DNA of 64,000 nt from Tenacibaculum dicentrarchi (GTDB lineage: Bacteria > Bacteroidota > Bacteroidia > Flavobacteriales > Flavobacteriaceae), in contig NZ_OESZ01000012.1 of NCBI RefSeq assembly GCF_900239345.1, forward strand, positions 186,001 to 250,000, in the 5' to 3' direction. Positions 54,655 through 62,295 of the stretch are shown in pieces; the first letter of the stretch is position 1, and the number at the start of each line of letters is the position of its first letter. A program made the position numbers and the translations under genes. The notes beneath the pieces were generated by a model. The model saw only the letters and a list, made by a program, of their open reading frames with translations. It had not been told where the DNA came from and searched no databases.

Positions 54655-55128
54655 ATGAAAATAAAACTAATCGCTATTGGTAAAACCGATGATAAAAATT
54701 TAATGCAACTCATTGATAATTATCAAAACAGGTTAAAACATTACGTAAAATTTGAATTGGAAATTATTGCCGATATCAAAAATGTAAAAAATTTAAGTGA
54801 ATCGCAACAAAAGGAAAAAGAAGGTGAATTAATTTTAGCCAAGTTACAAGCAACCGATCAATTGGTGTTGTTAGACGATAAAGGAAAAGACTTTACCTCT
54901 ATTGGATTTTCGCAATATTTACAGAAAAAAATGAATTCGGGCATCAAACAATTGGTCTTGGTTATTGGCGGTCCTTATGGCTTTTCTGATGCTATTTACA
55001 AAAAATCGACAGGAAAAATATCGCTATCAAAAATGACTTTTTCACATCAAATGATTCGCTTATTTATTGTAGAACAAATTTACCGTGGTTTTACTATTTT
55101 ACGTAATGAGCCGTATCATCATGAATAA
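54655..55128 (+). CDS. rlmH: 23S rRNA (pseudouridine-1915-N3)-methyltransferase RlmH
   Basis: 157 residues, normal for this SPOUT (knotted) methyltransferase. The start KIKLIAIGKTDDKN, the SAM-binding knot LVLVIGGPYGFSDAIY and the C-terminal MTFSHQMIRLFIVEQIYRGFTILRNEPYHHE are diagnostic. It methylates a pseudouridine in helix 69 of 23S rRNA. A TAAATTTG box at 54598 is a weak promoter candidate. It is divergent from nadC. Confidence 0.97.
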   Translation: MKIKLIAIGKTDDKNLMQLIDNYQNRLKHYVKFELEIIADIKNVKNLSESQQKEKEGELILAKLQATDQLVLLDDKGKDFTSIGFSQYLQKKMNSGIKQLVLVIGGPYGFSDAIYKKSTGKISLSKMTFSHQMIRLFIVEQIYRGFTILRNEPYHHE

Positions 55129-55257
55129 TAGGTAAGTGGCTTTTTATTAGATTTTTACTTATTTAAATTATATTTTTTTTAACACTTTTTAAACTATTTT
55201 TAGGCCTCAAAATCCGTAATTTTGCCGTCCTCCAAAATAACAACAATAAATATCGTT

Positions 55258-56124
55258 ATGAATACATTCAAAATTATTTTAACTACTCTATTTTTCACTT
55301 TTATTATAGGAACACAACAAACAAGTGCTCAAAGTGATATAAAAATATTAAAAGAAAAAATTAAAAGTCAAAAAAATAAAATTAGCGCAAATGAATCTGT
55401 TTTAATGAGTGGTATTAAAGCTCTAAAACGTGTAAATAGCAATTTAGATAACTTTAAAAAAAGTAAAAAAGCTACCAAAGAAAATATCCGAAGAAAAGAA
55501 AATATTGTTAATAACATAGAAAATAAATTAACAAAATTAAATGCTCAAATTAATAATCAGAAAGAAGTATTAACAACTCTTGAAACAAAACTAGCTAAAA
55601 AGAAAGATAAAGAAGCAAGTAAAAAAAATAACAAAGCTGAAAAAAAGTTAAAATCAGCACAAGTTCAAGAGCCAAAACCAATTCAAAATACAAACAATAC
55701 ACTTTCTAAATTAGCATTACGAAAACAACAATTAGAAAAAGCTCGTATAAAATTAGAAGAAGATCGTAAAGCTAAAGAAATTGCCTATTTAAAAGAACAA
55801 GAAGCTTTACATTTACAAGCCGAAAAATTAAAACAATTAGACAATGAAATTAAAGCTGAGGAAAAATCTATCGTTAAAGAAAAAGGTACTTTAATTAGCG
55901 ACTATGAAGATGATATTAGTATTAATCAAGAAATTTTAATTAGTGCTAAAGAAGGTTTAGAGAGAATGAAATCTAAATTAAATAAAGCACAATTAGACCC
56001 TACAACATCAAAAGAAAGCATTGCACGTAAAAAAGCAATTATTATTAAAATTGAAGAGCGTTTAAATAAAATACAAGCTGAAATAACAGCAAAAAAAGTA
56101 GAATTAAATAAATTAAAAGGATAA
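55258..56124 (+). CDS. Exported coiled-coil protein
   Basis: 288 residues from the ATG at 55258. A TTG 36 bases earlier falls in a TAATTTTG -7-like box at 55217-55224 and is rejected. The signal peptide is TFKIILTTLFFTFIIGTQQT followed by SAQS. The rest is almost entirely Lys/Glu/Leu coiled coil in three blocks (about 25-110, 135-185, 205-285), with a low-complexity Lys-rich link. It has no catalytic motif. It might be a periplasmic scaffold or peptidoglycan-associated protein, but I recognise no family. Its own promoter and terminator suggest a single-gene unit. Confidence 0.8.
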   Translation: MNTFKIILTTLFFTFIIGTQQTSAQSDIKILKEKIKSQKNKISANESVLMSGIKALKRVNSNLDNFKKSKKATKENIRRKENIVNNIENKLTKLNAQINNQKEVLTTLETKLAKKKDKEASKKNNKAEKKLKSAQVQEPKPIQNTNNTLSKLALRKQQLEKARIKLEEDRKAKEIAYLKEQEALHLQAEKLKQLDNEIKAEEKSIVKEKGTLISDYEDDISINQEILISAKEGLERMKSKLNKAQLDPTTSKESIARKKAIIIKIEERLNKIQAEITAKKVELNKLKG

Positions 56125-56145
56125 TTTTATTATACTTTTTTATTA

Positions 56146-56187
56146 AAAATAACGAAATATAACAAGGGTTGTATTTCGTTATTTTTG
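56146..56187 (+). terminator. Terminator of the coiled-coil protein gene
   Basis: AAAATAACGAAATA and TATTTCGTTATTTT are perfect complements around a 12-base loop, and the T-run follows. The run ends inside the upstream extension of the rdgB frame, which argues for the later rdgB start. Confidence 0.85.
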
Positions 56188-56229
56188 CTTAAAAAACAAT
56201 ACATTTGTGTACTTAAAATTTTAACTTAT

Positions 56230-56808
56230 ATGAAACTTGTTTTCGCTACCAACAACTTAAATAAACTCGCGGAAGTACAAAAAATGCTTCCAAAAAGCAT
56301 TGAGTTACTTTCTTTAAAAGATATTAATTGTTTTGATGATATTGAAGAAACAGCAGCGACTTTAGAAGGAAATGCTAAGATAAAAGCAGACCATATTACC
56401 GATAATTTCAAATTAAATTGTTTTGCTGACGATACCGGTTTAGAAGTTGAAAGCTTAAACGGACAACCAGGAGTTTATTCGGCACGTTATGCGGGAGAAC
56501 CTTCTAATTCGGAAAATAATATGGAGAAAGTATTAACTGAATTAAATAAAACTGAAAACAGAAAATCACAATTTAGAACTTCTATTTGTTTAAATTTAAA
56601 CGGACAGCAATTTTTATTTGACGGAATTTGTAAAGGCGATATTTTAACCGAAAAACAAGGAGAAAAAGGCTTTGGATACGATCCTATTTTTAAGCCTCAA
56701 GGTTTTAACAAATCGTTTGCACAAATGACATCCGAAGAAAAAAATGCCATTAGCCACCGCGGATTAGCTATTCAAAAATTAGTGGAATTTTTAAAATCAA
56801 ACGCTTAA
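56230..56808 (+). CDS. rdgB: XTP/dITP pyrophosphatase (RdgB/HAM1)
   Basis: 192 residues from the ATG at 56230. The frame is open to 56185 but those codons overlap the preceding terminator. It hydrolyses non-canonical purine nucleoside triphosphates to monophosphates. The family start [47 protein letters not shown] and AISHRGLAI are visible with their nucleotide-binding Lys and acidic residues. A -7-like TACATTTG at 56200 lies in a suitable place. A FecCD-type permease follows 19 bases downstream. Confidence 0.95.
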   Translation: MKLVFATNNLNKLAEVQKMLPKSIELLSLKDINCFDDIEETAATLEGNAKIKADHITDNFKLNCFADDTGLEVESLNGQPGVYSARYAGEPSNSENNMEKVLTELNKTENRKSQFRTSICLNLNGQQFLFDGICKGDILTEKQGEKGFGYDPIFKPQGFNKSFAQMTSEEKNAISHRGLAIQKLVEFLKSNA

Positions 56809-56827
56809 ATTAAACTTCTATTCACTA

Positions 56828-57859
56828 TTGAATACTTCAAAAAAATACAACAAACATTTTGTCATCTTAGCGATTTTATTAGTTGTCGTTTTTTTTATAA
56901 ATATTAGTTTAGGCTCGGTTTCCATTCCTTTTAAAGATATTTTTAACGCATTAACAGGCGGAACTGCAACGAAAGAAAGTTGGCAAACCATTATTGTAAA
57001 TTTCCGATTACCAAAAGCAATTACGGCAATTATGGTAGGTTCGGGCTTGTCAATTTGTGGGTTATTAATGCAAACTTTATTCAGAAATCCGTTAGCTGGT
57101 CCTTTTGTTTTAGGAATTTCATCGGGTGCAAGTTTAGGTGTTGCCTTGCTTATTTTAGGCTCAGGGGTATTTGGTGCTGCGCTGTTTTCAATAACAACTT
57201 CTAATTGGACACTAGCTATTGGCGCTAGTTTAGGTGCTTTTTTGGTTTTATCTGCCGTAATTATAGCGGCTAATAAAGTGCGAAATACCATGGCTATTTT
57301 AGTTATAGGTTTAATGTTTGGCTCGTTAACTTCTGCAGTAATTAGCGTGTTATCTTATTTTAGTGAAGCTTCTCAAATTCAACAATATTTATTTTGGAAT
57401 TTTGGAAGTTTAGGGAATTTATCATGGCAAGAATTGGCTGTTTTTACTAGTATTTATAGCATTGGAATTATAGCTAGTTTTAGTATTATAAAACCTTTAA
57501 ATAGCTTTTTATTAGGCGAAAATTACGCTAAAAGCTTAGGTATTAATATTAAAAAAAGCAGAACTACTATTTTGCTAATCACTAGTTTATTAACAGGTGT
57601 AATTACGGCTTTTTCAGGACCTATCGCCTTTATTGGCATTGCAATTCCTCATATTGCTAAGATAATTTTTAACACATCGAACCATAAAATATTACTACCC
57701 GCAGCAGCTCTTATTGGTGCCATTATTTTATTAATTTGCGATGCAATTGCACAATTACCAACAAGCCAATTTACCTTGCCTATTAATTCCATCACCTCGC
57801 TATTTGGCGCACCTGTGGTAATTTGGTTATTAATTCGTAAGAAAAAAATACATGTATAA
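56828..57859 (+). CDS. FecCD-family ABC transporter permease
   Basis: 343 residues, TTG start, about ten membrane helices. Visible are NFRLPKAITAIMVGSGLSICG, MQTLFRNPLAGPFVLGISSGASLG, the cytoplasmic coupling region FSGPIAFIGIAIPHIAK, and PINSITSLFGAPVVIWLL. This is the inner-membrane channel of importers for iron-siderophore, haem or vitamin B12. The ATPase gene begins 2 bases after the stop. No periplasmic binding protein is in the window, so the ligand cannot be fixed. Translation probably couples with the ATPase. Confidence 0.94.
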   Translation: MNTSKKYNKHFVILAILLVVVFFINISLGSVSIPFKDIFNALTGGTATKESWQTIIVNFRLPKAITAIMVGSGLSICGLLMQTLFRNPLAGPFVLGISSGASLGVALLILGSGVFGAALFSITTSNWTLAIGASLGAFLVLSAVIIAANKVRNTMAILVIGLMFGSLTSAVISVLSYFSEASQIQQYLFWNFGSLGNLSWQELAVFTSIYSIGIIASFSIIKPLNSFLLGENYAKSLGINIKKSRTTILLITSLLTGVITAFSGPIAFIGIAIPHIAKIIFNTSNHKILLPAAALIGAIILLICDAIAQLPTSQFTLPINSITSLFGAPVVIWLLIRKKKIHV

Positions 57860-57861
57860 TT

Positions 57862-58659
57862 TTGATAAATTCTAAAAAAAATACGGTGCTTACGACTGAG
57901 AATTTAGCCATCGGTTATCAATCAAAAAAGGAACAAAATATTGTTCTTTCAGGCATTGATTTAACAATAGAACAAGGAAAATTTGTAGCGCTTTTAGGTA
58001 AAAATGGCGCAGGAAAATCAACCTTATTACGTACGCTTTCTAATGTTCAAAAACCGCTAAAAGGAAACGTTAAAATTAATCAGAAAAACATTTTAGATTA
58101 TTCATTTCAAGAATTAGCAACAACATTAAGTTTGGTTTTAACTGAGCGTTTACCCGAAAGCCAACTAACTGTATTTGAATTAATAGCATTAGGAAGACAG
58201 CCTTATACTAATTGGATTGACAGCTTGACACATAACGATATTGACAAAATTAATTGGGCAATTGATCAAACTGATATTACCCATTTAAAAGACAAGTATT
58301 TTTACCAATTAAGCGACGGGCAATTACAACGCGTTCTTATTGCACGTGCCTTAGCACAAGATACCGACCTTATTATTTTAGATGAGCCAACTGCTCATTT
58401 AGACATTCATCACACCTTTAAAGTGTTTTCGTTGTTAAAAAAATTAGTCAAACAAACAGGTAAAACCATTATTATTTCTACTCATCAAGTAAATATTGCC
58501 ATTCAACTTGCCGACGAATTTATTTTACTTGCCGATACACAAATTTATTGCGGAAATTCGCAAGAGTTAATCAAAAAAAATGCTTTTGATTCACTATTTC
58601 CTAAAGAACTTATCAGTTTTAACAAAACGTTAAAACAATTCATTATAAAGAATAATTAA
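57862..58659 (+). CDS. ABC transporter ATP-binding protein of the FecCD-type importer
   Basis: 265 residues, TTG start. Walker A is GKNGAGKST (about 46-54), and the signature is LSDGQLQR, with Asp replacing the second Ser/Gly as is common in FecE/BtuD-type ATPases. Walker B is LIILDEPTAHLD and the switch is ISTHQ. It energises the permease encoded immediately upstream. Substrate candidates are ferric siderophore, haem or cobalamin. The M28 peptidase gene follows after 63 bases. Confidence 0.94.
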   Translation: MINSKKNTVLTTENLAIGYQSKKEQNIVLSGIDLTIEQGKFVALLGKNGAGKSTLLRTLSNVQKPLKGNVKINQKNILDYSFQELATTLSLVLTERLPESQLTVFELIALGRQPYTNWIDSLTHNDIDKINWAIDQTDITHLKDKYFYQLSDGQLQRVLIARALAQDTDLIILDEPTAHLDIHHTFKVFSLLKKLVKQTGKTIIISTHQVNIAIQLADEFILLADTQIYCGNSQELIKKNAFDSLFPKELISFNKTLKQFIIKNN

Positions 58660-58722
58660 ATTTGACATTTGGTAGCAATTTTTTGTTATCGAAAAAACCA
58701 TATAAAAACCTTTTATTTATTG

Positions 58723-59763
58723 ATGAAAAAATTACTTTACATAGCAAGTGCAATTGTGTTTACAGCCTGTGGAAGCACAAAAGAAACAGCAAGTATCGAA
58801 ATTGATAAAACTATAGATCATGCTGATAAATTTGCAAAAACAATTACTGCAAAAGATTTAGCAAAGCATTTATTTATCTATGCTTCGGATGAATTTGAAG
58901 GACGAAATACCGGAGAACCTGGGCAAAAGAAAGCGGTAAAATATTTAAAAGATTTTTATATAAACCAACAAATTAAATCACCTTTAGGTGGTACCAATTA
59001 TTTTCAAGAAGTGCCTAGTGCTTTTTTAAGCAAAAATAGGTATGACCTGGTATTAAAAGATTCTGAAAACGTGCTTGCCTTTATTAAAGGTTCTGAAAAG
59101 CCTGATGAAATTATTATTATTTCGGCACATTTAGACCACGAAGGTATTAAAGACGGACAAATTTACAACGGTGCTGATGATGACGGTTCGGGTACAGTAG
59201 CAATATTAGAAATTGCAGAAGCCTTTAAAAAAGCAGCCGATGCTGGTAAAGGACCTAAACGTTCTGTTTTATTTTTACATGTAACAGGTGAAGAAAAAGG
59301 TTTATTAGGGTCAAAATATTATAGCGAAAATCCTATTTTCCCTTTAAAAAATACCGTTACCGATTTAAATATTGATATGATTGGGCGTGTTGACAAAGCA
59401 CACAAAGAAACACCTAATTACCTTTATTTAATTGGTGCCGATAAATTGAGTACAGAGTTGCACAACATCTCTGAGGCTATGAATAAAAAATACACCAATA
59501 TTACCTTAGATTATACGTATAATGATGAAAATGACCCAAATCGTTTTTACTATCGTTCAGATCATTATAATTTTGCAAAGCATAATATTCCTGTTATTTT
59601 TTACTTTAACGGAACCCATGAAGACTACCACAAACCAACCGATACTGCCGATAAAATTAACTACGAACTATTAGAAAACAGAACCCGTTTGGTTTTTTAT
59701 ACAGCTTGGGAAATTGCCAATCTTGAAAACCGCTTAACTGTCAATAAATTAGCTAAAAAATAA
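58723..59763 (+). CDS. M28 family metallopeptidase lipoprotein
   Basis: 346 residues from the ATG at 58723 (MKKLLYIASAIVFTACGSTK). Codons upstream to 58669 would bury the signal. The lipobox Cys is about residue 16. The zinc aminopeptidase core is visible: SAHLDHEG with the first His, NGADDDGSGT with the bridging Asp, GEEKGLLGS with the catalytic Glu pair, NIDMIGR and HEDYHKPTDT with the last His. It releases N-terminal residues from peptides in the periplasm or at the surface. A terminator follows. Confidence 0.92.
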   Translation: MKKLLYIASAIVFTACGSTKETASIEIDKTIDHADKFAKTITAKDLAKHLFIYASDEFEGRNTGEPGQKKAVKYLKDFYINQQIKSPLGGTNYFQEVPSAFLSKNRYDLVLKDSENVLAFIKGSEKPDEIIIISAHLDHEGIKDGQIYNGADDDGSGTVAILEIAEAFKKAADAGKGPKRSVLFLHVTGEEKGLLGSKYYSENPIFPLKNTVTDLNIDMIGRVDKAHKETPNYLYLIGADKLSTELHNISEAMNKKYTNITLDYTYNDENDPNRFYYRSDHYNFAKHNIPVIFYFNGTHEDYHKPTDTADKINYELLENRTRLVFYTAWEIANLENRLTVNKLAKK

Positions 59764-59784
59764 ACAACATCTATTTTTTTACCT

Positions 59785-59814
59785 AAAAAAACGCATCAAA
59801 TTGATGCGTTTTTA
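59785..59814 (+). terminator. Terminator of the M28 peptidase gene
   Basis: A-run, ACGCATCAA and TTGATGCGT as a near-perfect palindrome, T-run, about 22 bases after the stop. Confidence 0.9.
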
Positions 59815-59918
59815 CTTTTTTAATAAAACCATAATTTTTTCAATTCGCTTTTTTAAGCCTACTAAAAAATACGTTTTATACAAATTTATTACTTCAAATT
59901 ACACCTAAAATAAAAAAA

Positions 59919-60833
59919 ATGAACAAACTAAAAGGAATGATATTCGTTTCTATAGGAGCAGCTAGTTATGGTATTTTAGCAACTATTATTAAATTAGCCA
60001 ATCATAATAATTTTGGTACAGCAGGACTTACTTTTTTACAATATCTTTTTGGCGTACTTTTTTTAAGTATCGCTACTTTTCTTATTAAGGTAACATCAAA
60101 AAAAACTATTTCAACAAAAAATACAGTAAACGAAACAGTAATATCAACAGCAAAATACCCTAAGTTAAAATTAATATTTTTCGGTACTTTTTTAGGGCTT
60201 ACCAGTAGTTTTTATTATTTATCAATACAATATGTTCCTGTTTCTGTGGGGATTATTCTGTTAATGCAAACAGTTTGGATGGGCATCCTTTTAGAGTTTT
60301 TTATCGATAGAAAACTTGTTTCAAAAGCAAAAATAATAGGTTCAATAATGGTATTACTAGGGACTTTATTAGCTTCAAAAGTTTTTGAAAGTGATTTCAA
60401 TTTAAATTTATTAGGCGTTATATATGGTTTATTTGCGGCTATATTTTATACCGCTTCAATGTATGCTTCCAATAAAATTTCGTTAGAATTACCAAGTTTA
60501 ACTAGAAGTAAATATTTAGTATATGGAGGTTTTTTAGCAATCCTTATTTTTTGGAATTTTCAAATTATTGAACAAGTAAATTCCGTAGAAATACTAAAAT
60601 GGGGAATGGTTTTAGGGTTGTTTGGTACCGTATTACCTCCTATATTATTTAGCAAAGGTGTGCCCGCAATTGGTAACGGATTAACAAGTATTATTGCCGC
60701 TTTAGAAATACCTATTTCGGTTTTAAGTGCTTTTTTAATACTAAATGAACAGATTGGTTTTTTACAAGGTGTTGGTATTTTCATGATACTTATAACCATA
60801 TTATTAATTAATATTCAAAAGAAAAAACCCTAA
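59919..60833 (+). CDS. EamA-type DMT transporter
   Basis: 304 residues with about ten membrane helices forming two EamA repeats. The first repeat has GAASYGILATIIKLAN and YLSIQYVPVSVGIILLMQTVWMGILLEF. The second has LLGVIYGLFAAIFYTASMYASNK and SIIAALEIPISVLSAFLILNEQIGFLQG, the usual carrier signature. A charged loop of ~30 residues (KKTISTKNTVNETV) follows the second helix. It probably exports small metabolites, but the substrate is unknown. It is transcribed alone and followed by a repeat-rich gap. Confidence 0.9.
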   Translation: MNKLKGMIFVSIGAASYGILATIIKLANHNNFGTAGLTFLQYLFGVLFLSIATFLIKVTSKKTISTKNTVNETVISTAKYPKLKLIFFGTFLGLTSSFYYLSIQYVPVSVGIILLMQTVWMGILLEFFIDRKLVSKAKIIGSIMVLLGTLLASKVFESDFNLNLLGVIYGLFAAIFYTASMYASNKISLELPSLTRSKYLVYGGFLAILIFWNFQIIEQVNSVEILKWGMVLGLFGTVLPPILFSKGVPAIGNGLTSIIAALEIPISVLSAFLILNEQIGFLQGVGIFMILITILLINIQKKKP

Positions 60834-60929
60834 TTAAATAATTATTAACGGCTTTATATCATTTAATTAACGCTTGTTTTTTTGATGATTTTTTATGTTT
60901 CTATTCCATTTTTATCTTATTATTTCTTT

Positions 60930-61147
60930 AGAGCCTGTTTAAATTTCATCTAAAAAAGTTTTGTAACATAAAAATAAGAAATCGAATCCGTCAAACTGAA
61001 TTTAGTTCAGTTTCGCATCCTGATTTGCCGTAGTTATTCCCTTTTTTTGATAATTCTTGTCAATTCGAGTGATTTTAATGACTAAAAGGAATTTGAAGGA
61101 AAAAAATCACTCGAACTGACAGTTTATTTTATTTTTAAACAGGCTCT
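60930..61147. repeat. MITE-like repeat, copy A
   Basis: The ends AGAGCCTGTTTAAA (60930) and TTTAAACAGGCTCT (ending 61147) are a perfect 14-base terminal inverted repeat. Inside are the word atcgaatccgtcaaactgaa shared with copy B, a GAATTTAGTTCAG near-palindrome, and a strong hairpin of 19-base arms at 61059-61077 and 61103-61121 with one mismatch. There is no transposase gene. A target-site duplication is not obvious. Confidence 0.75.
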
Positions 61148-61197
61148 TAGATAAGTGAAAAATAAACTTGTCGAGTTTTAAAACTTCGTAAAAATGC

Positions 61198-61281
61198 CTA
61201 GCCCCGATTGAAGCATTTGTTTGAGCTCCTTTTTTGATTTTTTTCAAAAAAGAGCGAGTGCGGAAAGCGGGAAATAGCTCC
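61198..61281 (+). repeat. Structured intergenic element, copy 3 (possible Flavo-1-like RNA)
   Basis: Same motif order as copies at 2114 and 20830. The central stem CTTTTTTGA / TCAAAAAAG is perfect here, with CTC/GAG below it. The outer pair GAAGCATTT / AAATAGCTC has changed on both sides but still largely pairs, which suggests structural constraint. It lies 40 bases upstream of the SDR start and in the same orientation, so it could be part of its 5' leader. Confidence 0.65.
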
Positions 61282-61320
61282 AAAAAACAATACCTTTACT
61301 TATACAAACAGTTTATAAAA

Positions 61321-62037
61321 ATGGAAGATTTAACAAATAAAAAAGCCATCATTACTGGTGGAAGTAGAGGATTAGGAAAGGCAACCGCAATCGCTTTTGC
61401 TCAAAAAGGAATACATGTTGCTATTACAGGTAGAAACGAAAAACGCTTGCAAGAAACCGTTGTCGAATTAAAATCATACAATATCGAGGCAACTTATGCC
61501 ATTTTTGATGTCGGAAATTATGAGCAGGTTCAACAAGGAATCAAAGAAATTATTGCCACTTTTGGAACAGTTGATATTTTAGTAAATAACGCTGGAATCG
61601 CTTCTTTTGGAACTTTTAACGAAATGAAAGTAGAAGATTGGTCGCAAATTATACAAACCAATTTAATGGGAATGTACTACGTTACCAAAGAAGTTTTACC
61701 GTATTTAATCGAAAAAAATCAAGGTGATATTATTAATATTGCATCAACTGCTGGATTAAGTGGAAATGCGACAACCTCAGCATATTCGGCATCTAAATTT
61801 GCGGTTATCGGAATGTCGGAATCGTTAATGAAAGAAGTTCGTAAAAATAATATTCGAGTTTGCACGCTTACCCCTAGCACAATTGCTTCGGATATGTCGT
61901 TAGAATTAGGAATTACCGACGGAAATGTTGAAAAAGTGTTACAACCTGAAGATTTTGCAGAATTAATCGTAGCTGGTCTAACTTTACCGAGAAGAGCAAT
62001 GTTAAAAGGTGCTTCTTTATGGTCAACAAATCCATAA
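61321..62037 (+). CDS. Short-chain dehydrogenase/reductase, FabG-like
   Basis: 238 residues from the ATG at 61321 (MEDLTNKKAIITGG). An upstream start at 61234 would add 29 residues encoded by the structured repeat. The NADP-binding TGGSRGLGKA is at 12-21 and NNAG at 89-92. The catalytic set is N114, S142, Y155 and K159 (SAYSASK). The closest family is 3-ketoacyl-ACP reductase, but the gene is not among fatty-acid genes, so the substrate is open. The convergent retron-type RT gene lies downstream, separated by a MITE-like repeat. Confidence 0.92.
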   Translation: MEDLTNKKAIITGGSRGLGKATAIAFAQKGIHVAITGRNEKRLQETVVELKSYNIEATYAIFDVGNYEQVQQGIKEIIATFGTVDILVNNAGIASFGTFNEMKVEDWSQIIQTNLMGMYYVTKEVLPYLIEKNQGDIINIASTAGLSGNATTSAYSASKFAVIGMSESLMKEVRKNNIRVCTLTPSTIASDMSLELGITDGNVEKVLQPEDFAELIVAGLTLPRRAMLKGASLWSTNP

Positions 62038-62052
62038 TTTACATAATTTTTA

Positions 62053-62273
62053 ATAGGCGTTTTCTTATTAATCTTAAGAGCTTGTTTAAATTTCATATAA
62101 AAAACGTTTTATAGTTTATACAGAAAAACAGAAAATCGAATCCGTCAACCTGAATTTATTTCAGGTTCGCATTCTGATTTGCCCTAGTTCTACTGTTGAT
62201 GCGATGCTGAAATAAATTCAGCATGACGAAATTAAACAGGCTCTAAATAAAGATTAAAAAAGAAAACGCTTAT
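62053..62273. repeat. MITE-like repeat copy B nested in a longer inverted repeat
   Basis: The inner repeat spans 62077-62244 with ends AGAGCTTGTTTAAA and TTAAACAGGCTCT. It holds two hairpins, AACCTGAATTTATTTCAGGTT-like at about 62141-62161 and GCTGAAATAAATTCAGC at about 62206-62222. Outside it, AATAGGCGTTTTCTT (62053-62067, then AATCTT) mirrors AAGAAAACGCTTATT (62259-62273, preceded by AAGATT). The outer arms would form a bidirectional terminator for the convergent SDR and RT genes. Confidence 0.65.
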
Positions 62274-62295
62274 TTTTGATAAATTTTTTAACTCT

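Larger units (their letters stand above)
60834..61320. other. Repeat-rich non-coding gap before the SDR gene
   Basis: 487 bases without a credible gene. They contain the MITE-like repeat at 60930-61147 and the structured GCCCCG element at 61198-61281, and the last 40 bases form the leader of the SDR gene. An in-frame extension of that gene from 61234 reads through the structured element and is not considered coding. Confidence 0.7.

Noticed and set aside
56818..57291. 157-residue minus-strand frame opposite the FecCD permease
   Set aside because: It is antisense to a certain membrane protein gene. Its Pro/Lys-rich composition is the mirror of hydrophobic codons.
61234..61320. N-terminal extension of the SDR protein
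   Set aside because: The added residues are encoded by the structured intergenic repeat, and the family N-terminus begins at 61321.
61719..62096. 125-residue minus-strand frame opposite the SDR gene
   Set aside because: It is antisense to the catalytic half of a certain gene and starts inside the MITE-like repeat.
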